The notes beneath the pieces were generated by a model. That model ran no database searches and was not told the DNA's origin. It saw only the letters and a program-made list of their open reading frames with translations. A DNA stretch of 64,000 nucleotides from Enoplosus armatus (Eukaryota > Chordata > Actinopteri > Centrarchiformes > Enoplosidae), in contig NC_092194.1 in assembly GCF_043641665.1 (NCBI RefSeq), forward strand, positions 16,927,298-16,991,297, read 5' to 3'. A program made the translations under genes and the position numbers. Within the stretch, counting starts at the first letter, position 1; each line of letters opens with the position of its first letter. Shown here one piece after another: positions 37,301 to 49,200 of this stretch.

Positions 37301-40300
37301 GAAGAGGATGAAAGCAGGAAAAGCCCTATGTGATGTCTTTGTTAAAACGTTAACAATGGCTGCATGTGGCCATCGCACGGCATGCAAGTTGTTTCCTTCT
37401 GCTTGCTTCCTTATGCACTTTCAATCAATCAATTTTATTTGTCACATGCAATCATAAGAACCCTGCAGCAGGCCTTACATCTCTTCCATAATTCCTCGAT
37501 CTTTGCCTCAAAGTCCGAGGTCCACTGCTGATGCATTTCAAGCTTGTTTATCTACGTTTGCGTGGTTGCTACTTTCAAATGTCTGTATCACTGACTGGAT
37601 CCATAATACTTCATGTCACTCATGCTGCACTTAAAATAACTAGATAACTAGAGTACTGGATCTGGTTGGCGTCCCCTAAAAGTGGTTATAGTCTGAACTG
37701 GCCTTCAGTCGCCATCCTTAGTTCTTACTCAGTAATACCAGTTGAGGACAGAGTTGTAGTATTTGTCCGAGAAGGATGTATATGTCAGAAAAATTATGAA
37801 AGGAAAGCCTAACCCTAACCCTAAATGGAGAAAGAAGACAGAGAAAAATAACAGTAGCTTTTCACTTAGATCCTTCTTTATCCATGAATGGTTGGACGAT
37901 GGTTCAGCTCATCAGTCAGTATGGTTCCAGTCTAAATAAGTGTCACCAAACACCTAAATAGATCAAGTTACAAATGTCTATTCAGAATAAAGACTATAGC
38001 AGGGAGCTGAAATTACCCATTTTAAAGCAACAATAAAGGCCTCGAGGAAAATCCGCCTCATTTGTTTTTAGAATCTGTGGGATGCTTGGTGGCGCCCACA
38101 GCAGAGTTCCCTGTCTTCGCCTCTCGAGACAGGGCTGAGACAAGATGCAGTGCTGTAATAGTGACTCTCGGGTTTCTCTCTGGAAGCATGCAGGGCAGTT
38201 GTCTTCTGTCTGGAGTGCACTGTTATAGCCAGTGGTTACCTGCTGTCATGGGAGTCTCCAAAATCCTTCAGCATCTCTTCACATCAAAGTGGCTGTTACT
38301 GTCGCTGGCTTGGACCAGTCTATCACCGGGTAGTCCTGAACTAGCTTGTCTGGCCTGCCGTCATCTATCATGGCTTCTGTTTTTCTCTGTTTCGTCCAGC
38401 CGTGGATTTGCATCATTCTGTAACATTGAAACTATAAATCAATCTAGTTCAGGTTCCTGTCAGAGAAAAGTTCTTTGAGGAGTACTTGCAGGTCTGCTGA
38501 AAAAGTATTTCTTATAAAGTTCATGAGGAATACTCGCAGAACTCCTGAAAAAGAAGTTTTTTGTTACTTTTACTGTTATATCTGTTATACTGTTATATAT
38601 ATATTATATATGCATGCTATAATTAAAATTATTGCTCAAACATTAGCACCGTCATTTCAGTTAACAGCATTTGGCAGAGGTTAAGGGACCCCGGTTTAAA
38701 CACCCAAGAAATCCTTTCTGTTATGCAACCACTTACTGGAAATGTCAGTAAGACTGCTCATTTTTTCCACCTATTTGCTCCACTTCAGCATTAGTGGCTT
38801 TCTAAATTTGCTGCAGCCCACCCTAACATATAGAGTGATCTGTCAGTCAACCAGAAGTTTGTAATGCTCAAAACATCTGAGCCTCCGTCTTGGCCAGGCC
38901 TGGCCCTGCCTAGCATGTCCTCGTGCTGTTTTATGCAGCTCTTTTCCTGCTCTTCCAGGGTAACACAGCCTGATCTCTGGTCACAGAGGTCACAGTATAT
39001 GAGCAGACATCTGGACCAGCAAACTGGTCCCAACATCACCGTAGGGAATCAGAGGAGTCAGTTTTATCGGTGTGAGAAAGGATCCAGAGTGACAGGGGGA
39101 TGCCGTAGCCCCTTTAACAGCCAGAGTAACTTTTTCTGCCTTATCCAGACCACAGCCTGCTCCATAACCTGGACTGTCCCAGGTCCAGTAGGTTTGCGGT
39201 GCTGGTGAAACCCAACCTGGCCTGGTCCAGATCAAGCTCTGGCAGCCTGCCGTGTCACAAGCGCCAAAGGTTTATCACTTCCCCTCTGCTCCCATCTTGC
39301 ATCTTCTTCCCCTCGACTTTATTTTCCTATTCCTCGTTCCAATGGTTTGTCTTTATTGGCCTCCTCCTGCCACACTCCCCAACACTTTTTCCTTTTAACA
39401 GTTTTGTCATAGATTCAATCTATCAATATTTGTTTCTTTTCTCGTTTTTTCTTCATCTTATTGTGCAGGATGGGGATCAGTTGAAATTAACATTATTGCA
39501 TTACATTTATTTGGCAGACAATAAGTGCAAACCATGTAGGAGCAATAGCTAGATATCATCAAGAAATTGGCAGTGTATCCCTTTTAAACAAATAACTAAA
39601 AGCATGTTGACTGCTACAGTACCAATGCTTAGACATCAAGTGTCATACTCCTTTTTTATACTCTTCTAACACACTTTTTGCCATGAGTCAGCACTGTTGT
39701 CAACAACAATAAGTTGTCAAAACAAGCATCCGTTGGATCCAAAGGGGACCCTTTTATTTTTGGTTACACTCTTTTACCCTGAAGCATGACTGGATGGCTA
39801 AAGTCACGATTGGCCGCATTTGCCATGTTGGACTATTTAGGTCGGAAAAGTGCTCTTAACCTCATGTACCAATGCAATGGACTTCTACCATCTTTATGAT
39901 CCCGCTCATTAAAATTAATTGTCTGGCTGTAAAAAATAGATTTCCCCTTTATGTTGCCTTCTGGATTGTCTTATGCACTTCAGATCTATCATGAGAAATT
40001 GCTCAGCTTTTATCCTTTCCCCCTGGTGATTCAGTTCTTCTTTTTCTTCAATCATATATTCTATTTTTTTTTTTTGTCAAAGCACTTGGCATTCCTAGAG
40101 GGAAGGCATGAGTAGATCAAGGCTCTCACTGTAGCAACCAATCCAAATACTCGGCAACACACATAAATCATAATGTTCATACTTTGGAAAGTTGCACAAT
40201 TTGAAATATTGCAGTATAATAGATGGCATAAGATAACTACCTGTTGTAGATTAGGTAATTACCTCTCTATATAGGATGTTAATTTATATGTCGATCTGTC

Positions 40301-43300
40301 TGAATAACAATAAATATGATTTCATATCAGCCTTATTAGACCCTAAATTTTAAAGTGAGCAAGTCATCAAAGTTGCCACGGTCTGAGTGCCGCTGTGGGA
40401 ATACCCCTCGTTTAATAGGGCATATTTTTAAGAGATCTCCTAAAAAGCGTGGCCTGCCCCTTTTTAAAAGTAAGCCCATCAAGCCTCTGCCTTTTGATCA
40501 ACCCAATAACCCCCCCTACCCCCCCTTTTTTTTAACACCATCATTAATGAGCCTCACCTCAACATCTCGTCTTCTCTGAGGTGACAGCCCGTCCTGTTGG
40601 TCCCCAGTTCGAGCCCATTACCACCAGGGTCTGGGAGCGGACACGGCCTTGTAAGGCCCTCAAACACCGCGCTCATGTCCATAAAAATACAAAGAATGGG
40701 GCTCTAGTCTGCTACTCCGGCCTCATTTACCTTTTTGACTTCTTTGTGGACGCCTACTATTTGTACTTTTATAGGCAGTGGAGGTCAGGTGGACGAGGTC
40801 TTCAGGATTATTTACCCCAGAGTGCTTGTCTCGTTCACAGAAGCACCAACTTGCCCTCGCCTTCACCCTCACCTGGGCAACTCTGGGCCTGTAAAGCACA
40901 AACAGAGAAAGTTGGATATGGGTAGGAAAGGAAAGGAGGGGTACTCTTGATGAACTCACGGATCTCATCACCTCAGAGTATACTGTATCTCCACTAGCTT
41001 TCGCTGATGATTGAAGAAGATGCTCCGAGCAGTTTGTTTTAAAGAAGCCCCAGGGTTTTCCTTGGGTCTCCTTATGTCTGCAGAGTTTACGATCCGCATG
41101 TCTGACTCCAAGGCCAAGTGTATCTGCCAGCACCATGGAGGTTATCCTGTGCTCTTCTTCAGCCAACCAGTATATCATCACTGAGGCCTTATTAGCAGAA
41201 ACTAGAGCTCTTTTTCTGTACAAATCCTGTAAAGAGGACATTCAACCAGGACTGACTGAAGCTTTGAGTCTTATTTTCCACTGTTTGTTGCTGTGAAAAG
41301 CGACATTAGCAACTTCCTAGCCAGGGGCCTGACGGTTCCCCTGCTGCCACAAGTTCTTCTGGTCCTCCCTATTATCTCCCACTCCCTGAGCCTTGCTGTT
41401 TGGTCCCTGGCTTTTATGGCAGGGTAGGAGAGGGCCATGAGGAAATGAGGTGACCCCGGGGTCACGAGTGGAGTCAGGGGGCTGGAACCGGACCACGGCC
41501 CTGCCAACCCCACTCTCTCAGGGCCGGTTCGTGTCGAGGCAGGCAAAGCAAAGGAGACAGGGGGAGACTGGGGACAGGGTCCCTTCTATCCTTGACCCCA
41601 GCATCATATGCCTTTAATTAAGCTAGATTTGAATATGTTTACAAGCCCCAGTAGTCTTAAATCTTCCGGGTCTTTGCCCCCACTCCGTACCCCTTATTCC
41701 ACCATCCCCTCATACCTCGAGTCCTTCTTTTTCTTCTTCTCTTTAATATGGTGTCAGACATCTATTTATTATGCTGTTTTAACTGGTTTTCAGGAACGGG
41801 TTACAAGCTATTTGGGAATCCACCAAATAGGATTTGAGGGACACCCCTCTAAGATGTTAATCTGTTGGCGATATGAAAGGCCGCTCACCCCACTAAACTC
41901 CCCCTCCACTGGAACCCGGGGGCCCTTTATGGCCCCATCAGGCACCCGCATGGACGACTTACTGCTGACCTTGTGACCTGGCAGTTGAAGCCATATGAGG
42001 AGGGAATCTTTCTCTTGTCCCGTTCCCTCCTACTCTCTTCACTTCAGCCTCTGTTTCTGCCCTCAGAGTCCCTGAGGTTCTTTACTTTTTGCAGGGAAAT
42101 CATTTATTACTAGTTATCATTCATCATATTTTGAACCATGCTTTCATTTATGGTGTTTTGTTAATTGCTCAAATTATTGGATCTAAAATCACTGCTTAGT
42201 CTCATCAGACCATTTAGTTTGACATATTTTTTGTTGGAGTTTAGGATCTATGTCTAAGCCATGTGGCAGTATATAATGAGATCTCTTCTAATCGTCTCAG
42301 TACCTGAAACTCTTTATCTCTAACAGGCACCATTTATATTCATTCTTTCACCCCCAACTGGTCTCTCATGTAAAAGATTTACGCACAGCTCACCAGCCTT
42401 TATTAGGGAGGTACCAGCATGTTTGCTATACAACAAAAAGTCCCTCGACTGGTTCCATCATATTAAAAATTTACACGTAACTGAAGAGCTGTTACAGTTG
42501 GCTTACTAGCATGTTAGTAGCCGAAAAGATTGCTGCAAAAGACCTGGTCCTGGGGAGTTGGGTGGCTAATTGGATCGGTTGGGTTAAATAAATGTTTGAG
42601 TTCTCCCCTGCGCTGGGGGGACCTGGTGGTAGGAGCCTCTCATGTTCGAAGAGGAGGAAAAAACACCGGATGAAAGGAAGAGGGGAGGAAAATAAGGAGG
42701 GAAATGATCTCATTCATGCTATTTATTTATTTTCCACGCAGGTGTTACAATGTAATTTACAATGAGGACAATAAAAAGTAATATTTACAGTGATAGAAGC
42801 TTTAATGAGAACTGTCATTGCAGGTTCCAGATCCAAAGGGGAACCAGCGACCCCAGCAGCTACAAGAACCTGGGTGATTGCTTCCGGACCATCTTCCGCA
42901 ACGAAGGGTAGGTTATCCACAACAGTTGTTGCCAGCTACAAAGGTCATGAATTAGGTTTCTTCAGAGCACCAGTGATGTTTCCTGAGTGCAAGGAAGGAG
43001 TCATTTCTCCTTCTTCTCTCATATGGCAGATGGCTCAGTGTGAAGGTGGCATTAGTTTTGTGTAATAATTAAATTCAAAATACTTTTTTTTTCTTTCAAA
43101 GGGCAATTTGTGGCGAGCACATTTGTAAATACCAATACACAAACAATTTGTTCACATGCGAAAAACATTTTAAAGTACATAATATGATAATGTAAAGAAA
43201 GAGTTGATGGTCAATGGCAGTGGCCAAGCCATAGTTGGCCAACGGTGTCTAACACATCATGTCAAAAAGTACAAGAGCATTTATAAATGGACTAATACTA

Positions 43301-46188
43301 TAAATGAATCAAACCAGCATTTGCTGATGGTGTAGCTTCCATATTAAAGTATATCAAGCCACCATGTCATCAAAAATAATCTGCTCAGGAAAAGATGTTA
43401 GTGGGTTATACATATGTAGCCAAGCTGCTTTATTCAAACAGACTAACAGGTGTGGTGTCAAGGTGGTCTAGTGGCTGGAAAACTGAAAGTGTTACAGGTT
43501 CAGATGCTTCAAAACAGCCGTTGTGTCTGTCAACAGCCTATACAAATATCCTGCAGCAAGCCACTGAACGTGCCTTATCATTCATTGGAGTGCAGCTGCT
43601 ATTGGCTAAAAACCTAAATGTAAAACTTTCCCAACTAACTAAAGACAGTCATCCTGCCATGCTCCCTCCTCCTCTGCCTGCCCCGTGACAGGACTGTGAG
43701 ACAGTGCAGGTGCAGGAGAAAGTGCCACTCGCTCTGTTTACGGCGAGTCGACAGCTTTACAGCGGATATAAAGGTGATCTGCTGCAGGGTGTGAGCGAGC
43801 TCATTGCGAGAGGCTGGCTTGTGACAGTTGGAAATCTCATGTTGGCTGTAGTTCAACAGACACAGCTATCCAGCTACAGTAGCCGTGCCCTCTTCACCCC
43901 ACACACCCACATACACTCTCACACACAGTGTGAAATTTAATACCTTTGTGCCTGCATGCTTTTTGGGTGTGTCCTGTGGGAGTAGGTCTGCATGCATTTC
44001 TAGAGAACTCTCTGTCACAATAAAATGTTTGCCAAATTACACAGCATCCACACCATCAACTATGAGAGCTATTTGACTGCTCATGCACCAAAGCTGTGTG
44101 TTGGAGAGAGTCCCTGCAGACGGAAGATCCGCTTTCATGTCGACCAATTATCACTCAACAGTATATTTTTGCTGAGGCTGTAATCACTCCTCAGTAGCAC
44201 ATTGCGGATTACCTCCAGGCCAAAGCACTTAGTTATAACTTATACAAATAGTGTTAGGCCCCTCTGTTGTAGAATTATTATTAAAAATAAACATCTCCCG
44301 TCAGCTCATGGCAGGGCCGAGCTAACACCAGCCCTCACTCTCTCTCTGAGGTGATGAGGGAGGAAACCTGAGCTCTCAGCTCGAGCTTGGTGATTAAACT
44401 GAGGAAAGACATGGAAATGTGCACATAAGTGACACCATCTTTTAGACAGTAAAGAGTCTGGACACAATAACTACACCTATAGACTTTATTTTTTAGCAGC
44501 AGGATACATTTTGAAGGCTTGTGGTTAAGAAATTACTGTTACAGTGTGGATTATTTCTGTTAAAAACTCAATTTTACATCAGGGTTGTTATTAAATCTGG
44601 AAAATATAGCATAAAATCCTGTAGCTGTGCTCATGAGTGTGTGACAGTGCGAACTATGCTCACAAACACTTGGTTGGTGTATTGCCTTACAGGCCACGCT
44701 CCTTTTTCTGTTGCATGTGGGTGTAGCAGTGTGAGCATGTGTTAAGTGTTTCCGTCTGGAGGGAAACAAAAAGACTCTATTCTCGAGCATTCTTTACCAG
44801 TGTGGTATCCAGAGACTGGGTCGGGACCCAAAGCACGGCCACAGGAATATTAAACGGGTCCATGCATTACAGCACAGGACGTTGGCCTGCGTATAGTAGA
44901 TCAGTGACTAATGCCTGGAACTAGTGCAGGGTTCGGGGGGGGATTGACTCCAGCTGGGACCACCCATGCAAAAAATATCGACATTCATTGTGAATAAGTC
45001 AAGATAAGCATCATAAGTTTTGCTTCGGGGAAGCAGGCATGGTTTTTAAGAAGGGAACAATCATGTTAAAGGAGTAGTTTTGGGAAACACGCTTATTTGC
45101 TTCTTACATGTTGTTTTTTCACCTCTGTTTTTATACGGATTAAACAAGATACAACATGTTAAATAGTGAATTTCAGGGGTGCTGGTAGGTGGATTTTGTT
45201 ACCTTTAGACAGAGCCTGGCTAGCTGTTTCCCCTGGTTTCCAGTCTTTGTGCTAAGCTAACTGGCTGTACTGACATGAGTGTGAATCTTCTCGTCTAACT
45301 CTCATCAAGAAAGTGAATAAAATGTCAAACTATTCCCTTAACAGTATTTTCTTCCTCTAAAAATTCAAAAAGAGAAGCATGTTTGTTTGAGTAATATTCT
45401 CTATGGAATATGGTTTACAGTTTCCACATTTAGGCAAAAGGAAGCATTTTAAATTGTCGTTATTCTCTATTTCATCCTATGGATTACACCAAATTCATCA
45501 AAATGTGATAGAATATGAACATTTGAGCACCAGAAACAAGAACTGTGGGTTCATCATGTCATAGCAGGAAATAAATTCTCCTCCAGTAATCAATTATCAC
45601 TAACGCACTTCCAATTCCCATGCCTCAAAGTCCATAAATAACATATTTAATCATATTTTTAACTTTTCTGTGTTTACTTTAGATGTGAGTAAATAATAAT
45701 AATTTCTACCTCATGGTGTGCATGCATACACCAAGTAGAGAAATGTGTTATTTGTGCCTTTATTTTGTGAATGCTGGCCACTGGTAATCCTGCTGTAATT
45801 CTGAAGTATTGTCCCTGTTGGTGACAATGTCAAGGTTACAGTAGACACTGGGAAAGTGAAAATATTTGCAGATGAAGCATGCCAGTTGTTTACATGTGAA
45901 AACGTTCCTGGGGTGACTCATGTTTCTTATGTATTTCCTCATAGAAGTACTCGAGGAAGTGTTTTATTGATGCAAATGATCTTTTACTTTGTGCATTTAC
46001 ACATTTCTTCTGTTAAGAAGTCAGAATATGTTTGTTTTGTTTTTTTTATATTATTGGCCAGTTTGTTTAATCGGCCATGTGTGTAGTTCTGTCAGTGCGA
46101 AGCGCTTCTCCAGATGGATGGAGGCTGTTAAAAAAGGAAAGGTATATGAAAATGAAAGACAAATCATACACACTAGTGCTTACAAGCG

Positions 46189-46220
<32 letters not shown>

Positions 46221-49200
46221 TCCACCTGCCCCCCCTCTTCCCTCGCTCTGTGTCAGGAGGCCATTTGTTTTGGAAAGCCAAAAAGGGACTTAGTGTGTAC
46301 TTTCCATTGGAAATCAAATTAGGATTCAAATGATGGCCACTCACTAGAGGCCGTATTTGTTCTGTAACAAATTTCACCCCTCCTTCATCACCTGGTGGCT
46401 CCCCAGCCTCACCACACCCGGGAAATCTGTGGCCACCATTTGCATGGACAAAGAGAGCCGAGGGAAGGGTCTTCCGTCTGACTGAAATAACTTGTTTGCA
46501 CATAAGGGATACATTTTTAAGAGGGATTTTCCTCAGCCATAAGCCCTTACTCCTGCATTATTATGATGTCTCGATTACCCAGAGCCAGTACCACTTATGT
46601 AACTTCAGGTGTTGTTGAAATAAGTTGGATCTGTCACCTGATGACAAGTGTTTTGATAATTAGTTGTGGTTCACTGCTGTTTTTGGAAGGCAGCCTCGCT
46701 CATGTAGATTCTGTGTAAGTGTAATGGCCTGCCCTTCTCAGGTTATATTCACTGGAAATGTATGCCAGCAGCAAAAATATTTACACTTGGACCCAATCAA
46801 CCAAGATCATCTCTGTTGACTTGTAGAGAATGTTGTCACAACAGAGCTGGTGCCGCTGTTCACAGGATACAGTCGGTCACGCCACGTTGTGCTCTTTGTC
46901 CACAGACCTGTGTTCAGTGTCAATACGCACTCCCTTATACTTTCTCTCCCTCCCTGTAACCTGCAAGCAGCTAAGTGGAAGGTGATGCCCTCTCTGTAAT
47001 GGTCCTGTGCACATTAACAGATGAATTATGCATTTTTTTGTCACTTTACTTTTGACTTTGAGTGTTTTAATTGGTTTGATGATTTAAAGGATGAGGCTGG
47101 TGATATTTTCATTATTGTCAACACATCTCATGAAAAGACCGAAACCAGCAATGTGTTAGTCAATACTTTATGACTTCCTGACCCTGTAGCTGTCAGCCCC
47201 GAGCCCATTCATTCTTTGTGAAGACGTGCATCTTTAAAACAGGTAATGAATATATACTTTCAATAATAACAGCAGGGCACGGTGTTTTTTTGCAAACATT
47301 ACTCAAACAGTAAAAAAAATAGTTAGCTAAAAATAGTCCCCAACAGTATTTGTTGGGGACTATTTTTAGCTGAGGATTAATGCACATTTGCTGTTGCAGT
47401 GAGTATTTACAGCAGCAGGACGGTGTATTGACTCCAAATGAACTACAGTGCCCACGTGTTCATCATAAATAAAGGAACATGTTAAAACATGTGACTCATT
47501 AATGTGTGAATAGTTTTGGGACAGCAATGGAGCTCTACAGATACAGAGGAATGAGCCATATCAGGTTTTGGCTACACAGACTTGATAGTAAATAAGTTCA
47601 TTGATGTTTTTGGTCTCTTCATGGGATCTGTTGACAATGAGAAGAATACAGATTATCTAGCCTTATCCCTGTACATGGTGATATTCTTATCCTTACAATT
47701 AAAAAGCTGTGACTTCAAAGCTTTACATCAGTTCAACCATGAAACCTAACCACAAGCATTTGTTTCTGAGGTCTCTCTCAAAAGAAATGGAAACTTTGAA
47801 TTGACATGAACAACTTACATATTTAGCATTTTCCCTGACCAGAATATTTGCTTATGGAAAAATCTCCCGTTGGTAAAGAATCAGGAAAGTGTGGAAATCT
47901 GAAAAGCTTCTTGACAGCTGGTGACTGCCGACATTTTTAATTCTGGCATAGTAACAGGTTTGTTGATTGTTATGAATGGACACCTTGTTGGTCGTGCTGT
48001 TAGACATGCTTCAAAATGGAACTTGTACATGACAATATGTGGTTTCACATATTATGATTTATATCACAATTGCACAATTTGTCAGAAGGGTAGAGGCAGT
48101 GTATGTTACATACGTAGCTGCTGTGTTGTATAGACCTATTCCCTGGTTGGTGTATAGAAATGCACGAGGATGGGGGATAATTATTTAATCCCTACAGTGC
48201 TTTGAGCATCCTTAGTAGTTCCAAAATGTGAGATGATGTTTTTATTGTTTCTCTTGTTTCAAGTATTAGACCTGTTGTACCTGTTTCACTTTGAGGCAAC
48301 ATTTAGAAGTGACAGCAGAAGAAAAGTGGTTTGTTGTTGCCAGTAAGTGTTTGTTCGCCACAACAGCGAATGACTCAGTGGCATTGGATGCTTCAGGTGT
48401 GCTATTGTTGTCCTCTTATGTCATTGATAGGTGGGGTTTGAGAAAGAAACATTTGTCAATCAATCTAGCACCTGTATACGTTTTTTTGATTGATAACTTG
48501 TCTGACATCTTCGCCATCTTCGCAGCCCTGTCAGTGTAAACTACACAAGTTCAAACAAATGAACTAGTCCACCCATGTTTTCACTAAATTGAAGAGTGGG
48601 GGAAATACACATGTATGCACTTCTGAATGTATACGAAACATGCTTTGTGCCCTCTTTGCAAAACAGAAAACATACTACTATCTTCTTACATGTCAAACTC
48701 TGGTCAGGCGTTTGGGGGAAACCTCCACTGTAATGTTAATCAAAAGCATACCTCACTGAAAGATTCTGTAAATTTCAAGAGAAAGATCATTAAGACATTT
48801 CTTTCAGAATTTCAGAAACATCCAATCGCATTTCTGTGTGTTTTAACAAGTGTGTTAAAAGGGGCTTTGCATAAAACTAACAATCTAACCAGACCGTCCA
48901 TTTACTCTGTAAATATACTCCATAAAATGGATTGCTTACAAAATAGTCTGTGTAAAATGTAGGCATGCGTCTCTATATACATAACTCACTGTATCATTTT
49001 ATTATTTTTCCTGCCTCAGAGTACACTTTAAATCATGGCTGGATGTATGATTGAGCAAAGGCAAACGACCAAATTGACTAAAATTATACAGCTACCGTCT
49101 TGAAACATCCAGTATATCAAACGCTGAAATATACTCTTAAAACATTCCCTCCACAAATTCCTGGAGAACTTGTTTGCCAGGGTTTGTGGTTTCGGAATAT

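Larger units (their letters stand above)
31394..42823 (+). other. slc25a21: slc25a21 intron 2 (11.4 kb)
   Basis: Bounded by GTAAGC and a CAG acceptor, phase 2. Holds a copy of a dispersed repeat (33948-34160), C-runs (34479-34490, 36080-36095), CT-rich tracts near 32873-32913, a telomere-like motif at 37808-37824, a SINE-tail relic near 39500-39560 and several unusually low-repeat blocks (31500-32140, 35480-35600, 40340-42000) that may be conserved noncoding sequence. Nothing recognisable was seen in 36100-37400 or 38060-39480. Confidence 0.9.

Noticed and set aside
37808..37824. Chromosome-fusion telomere relic
   Set aside because: Fewer than three telomere units; too short to distinguish from chance.
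40723..41241. 172-codon open frame on the - strand
   Set aside because: Longest frame in the window, but no recognisable domain, no biased composition typical of coding DNA, and overlapping frames on the + strand. Treated as chance in a GC-richer block.
43460..43630. tRNA gene
   Set aside because: A- and B-box-like motifs are present, but no cloverleaf or anticodon arm could be drawn; better explained as a tRNA-derived SINE.
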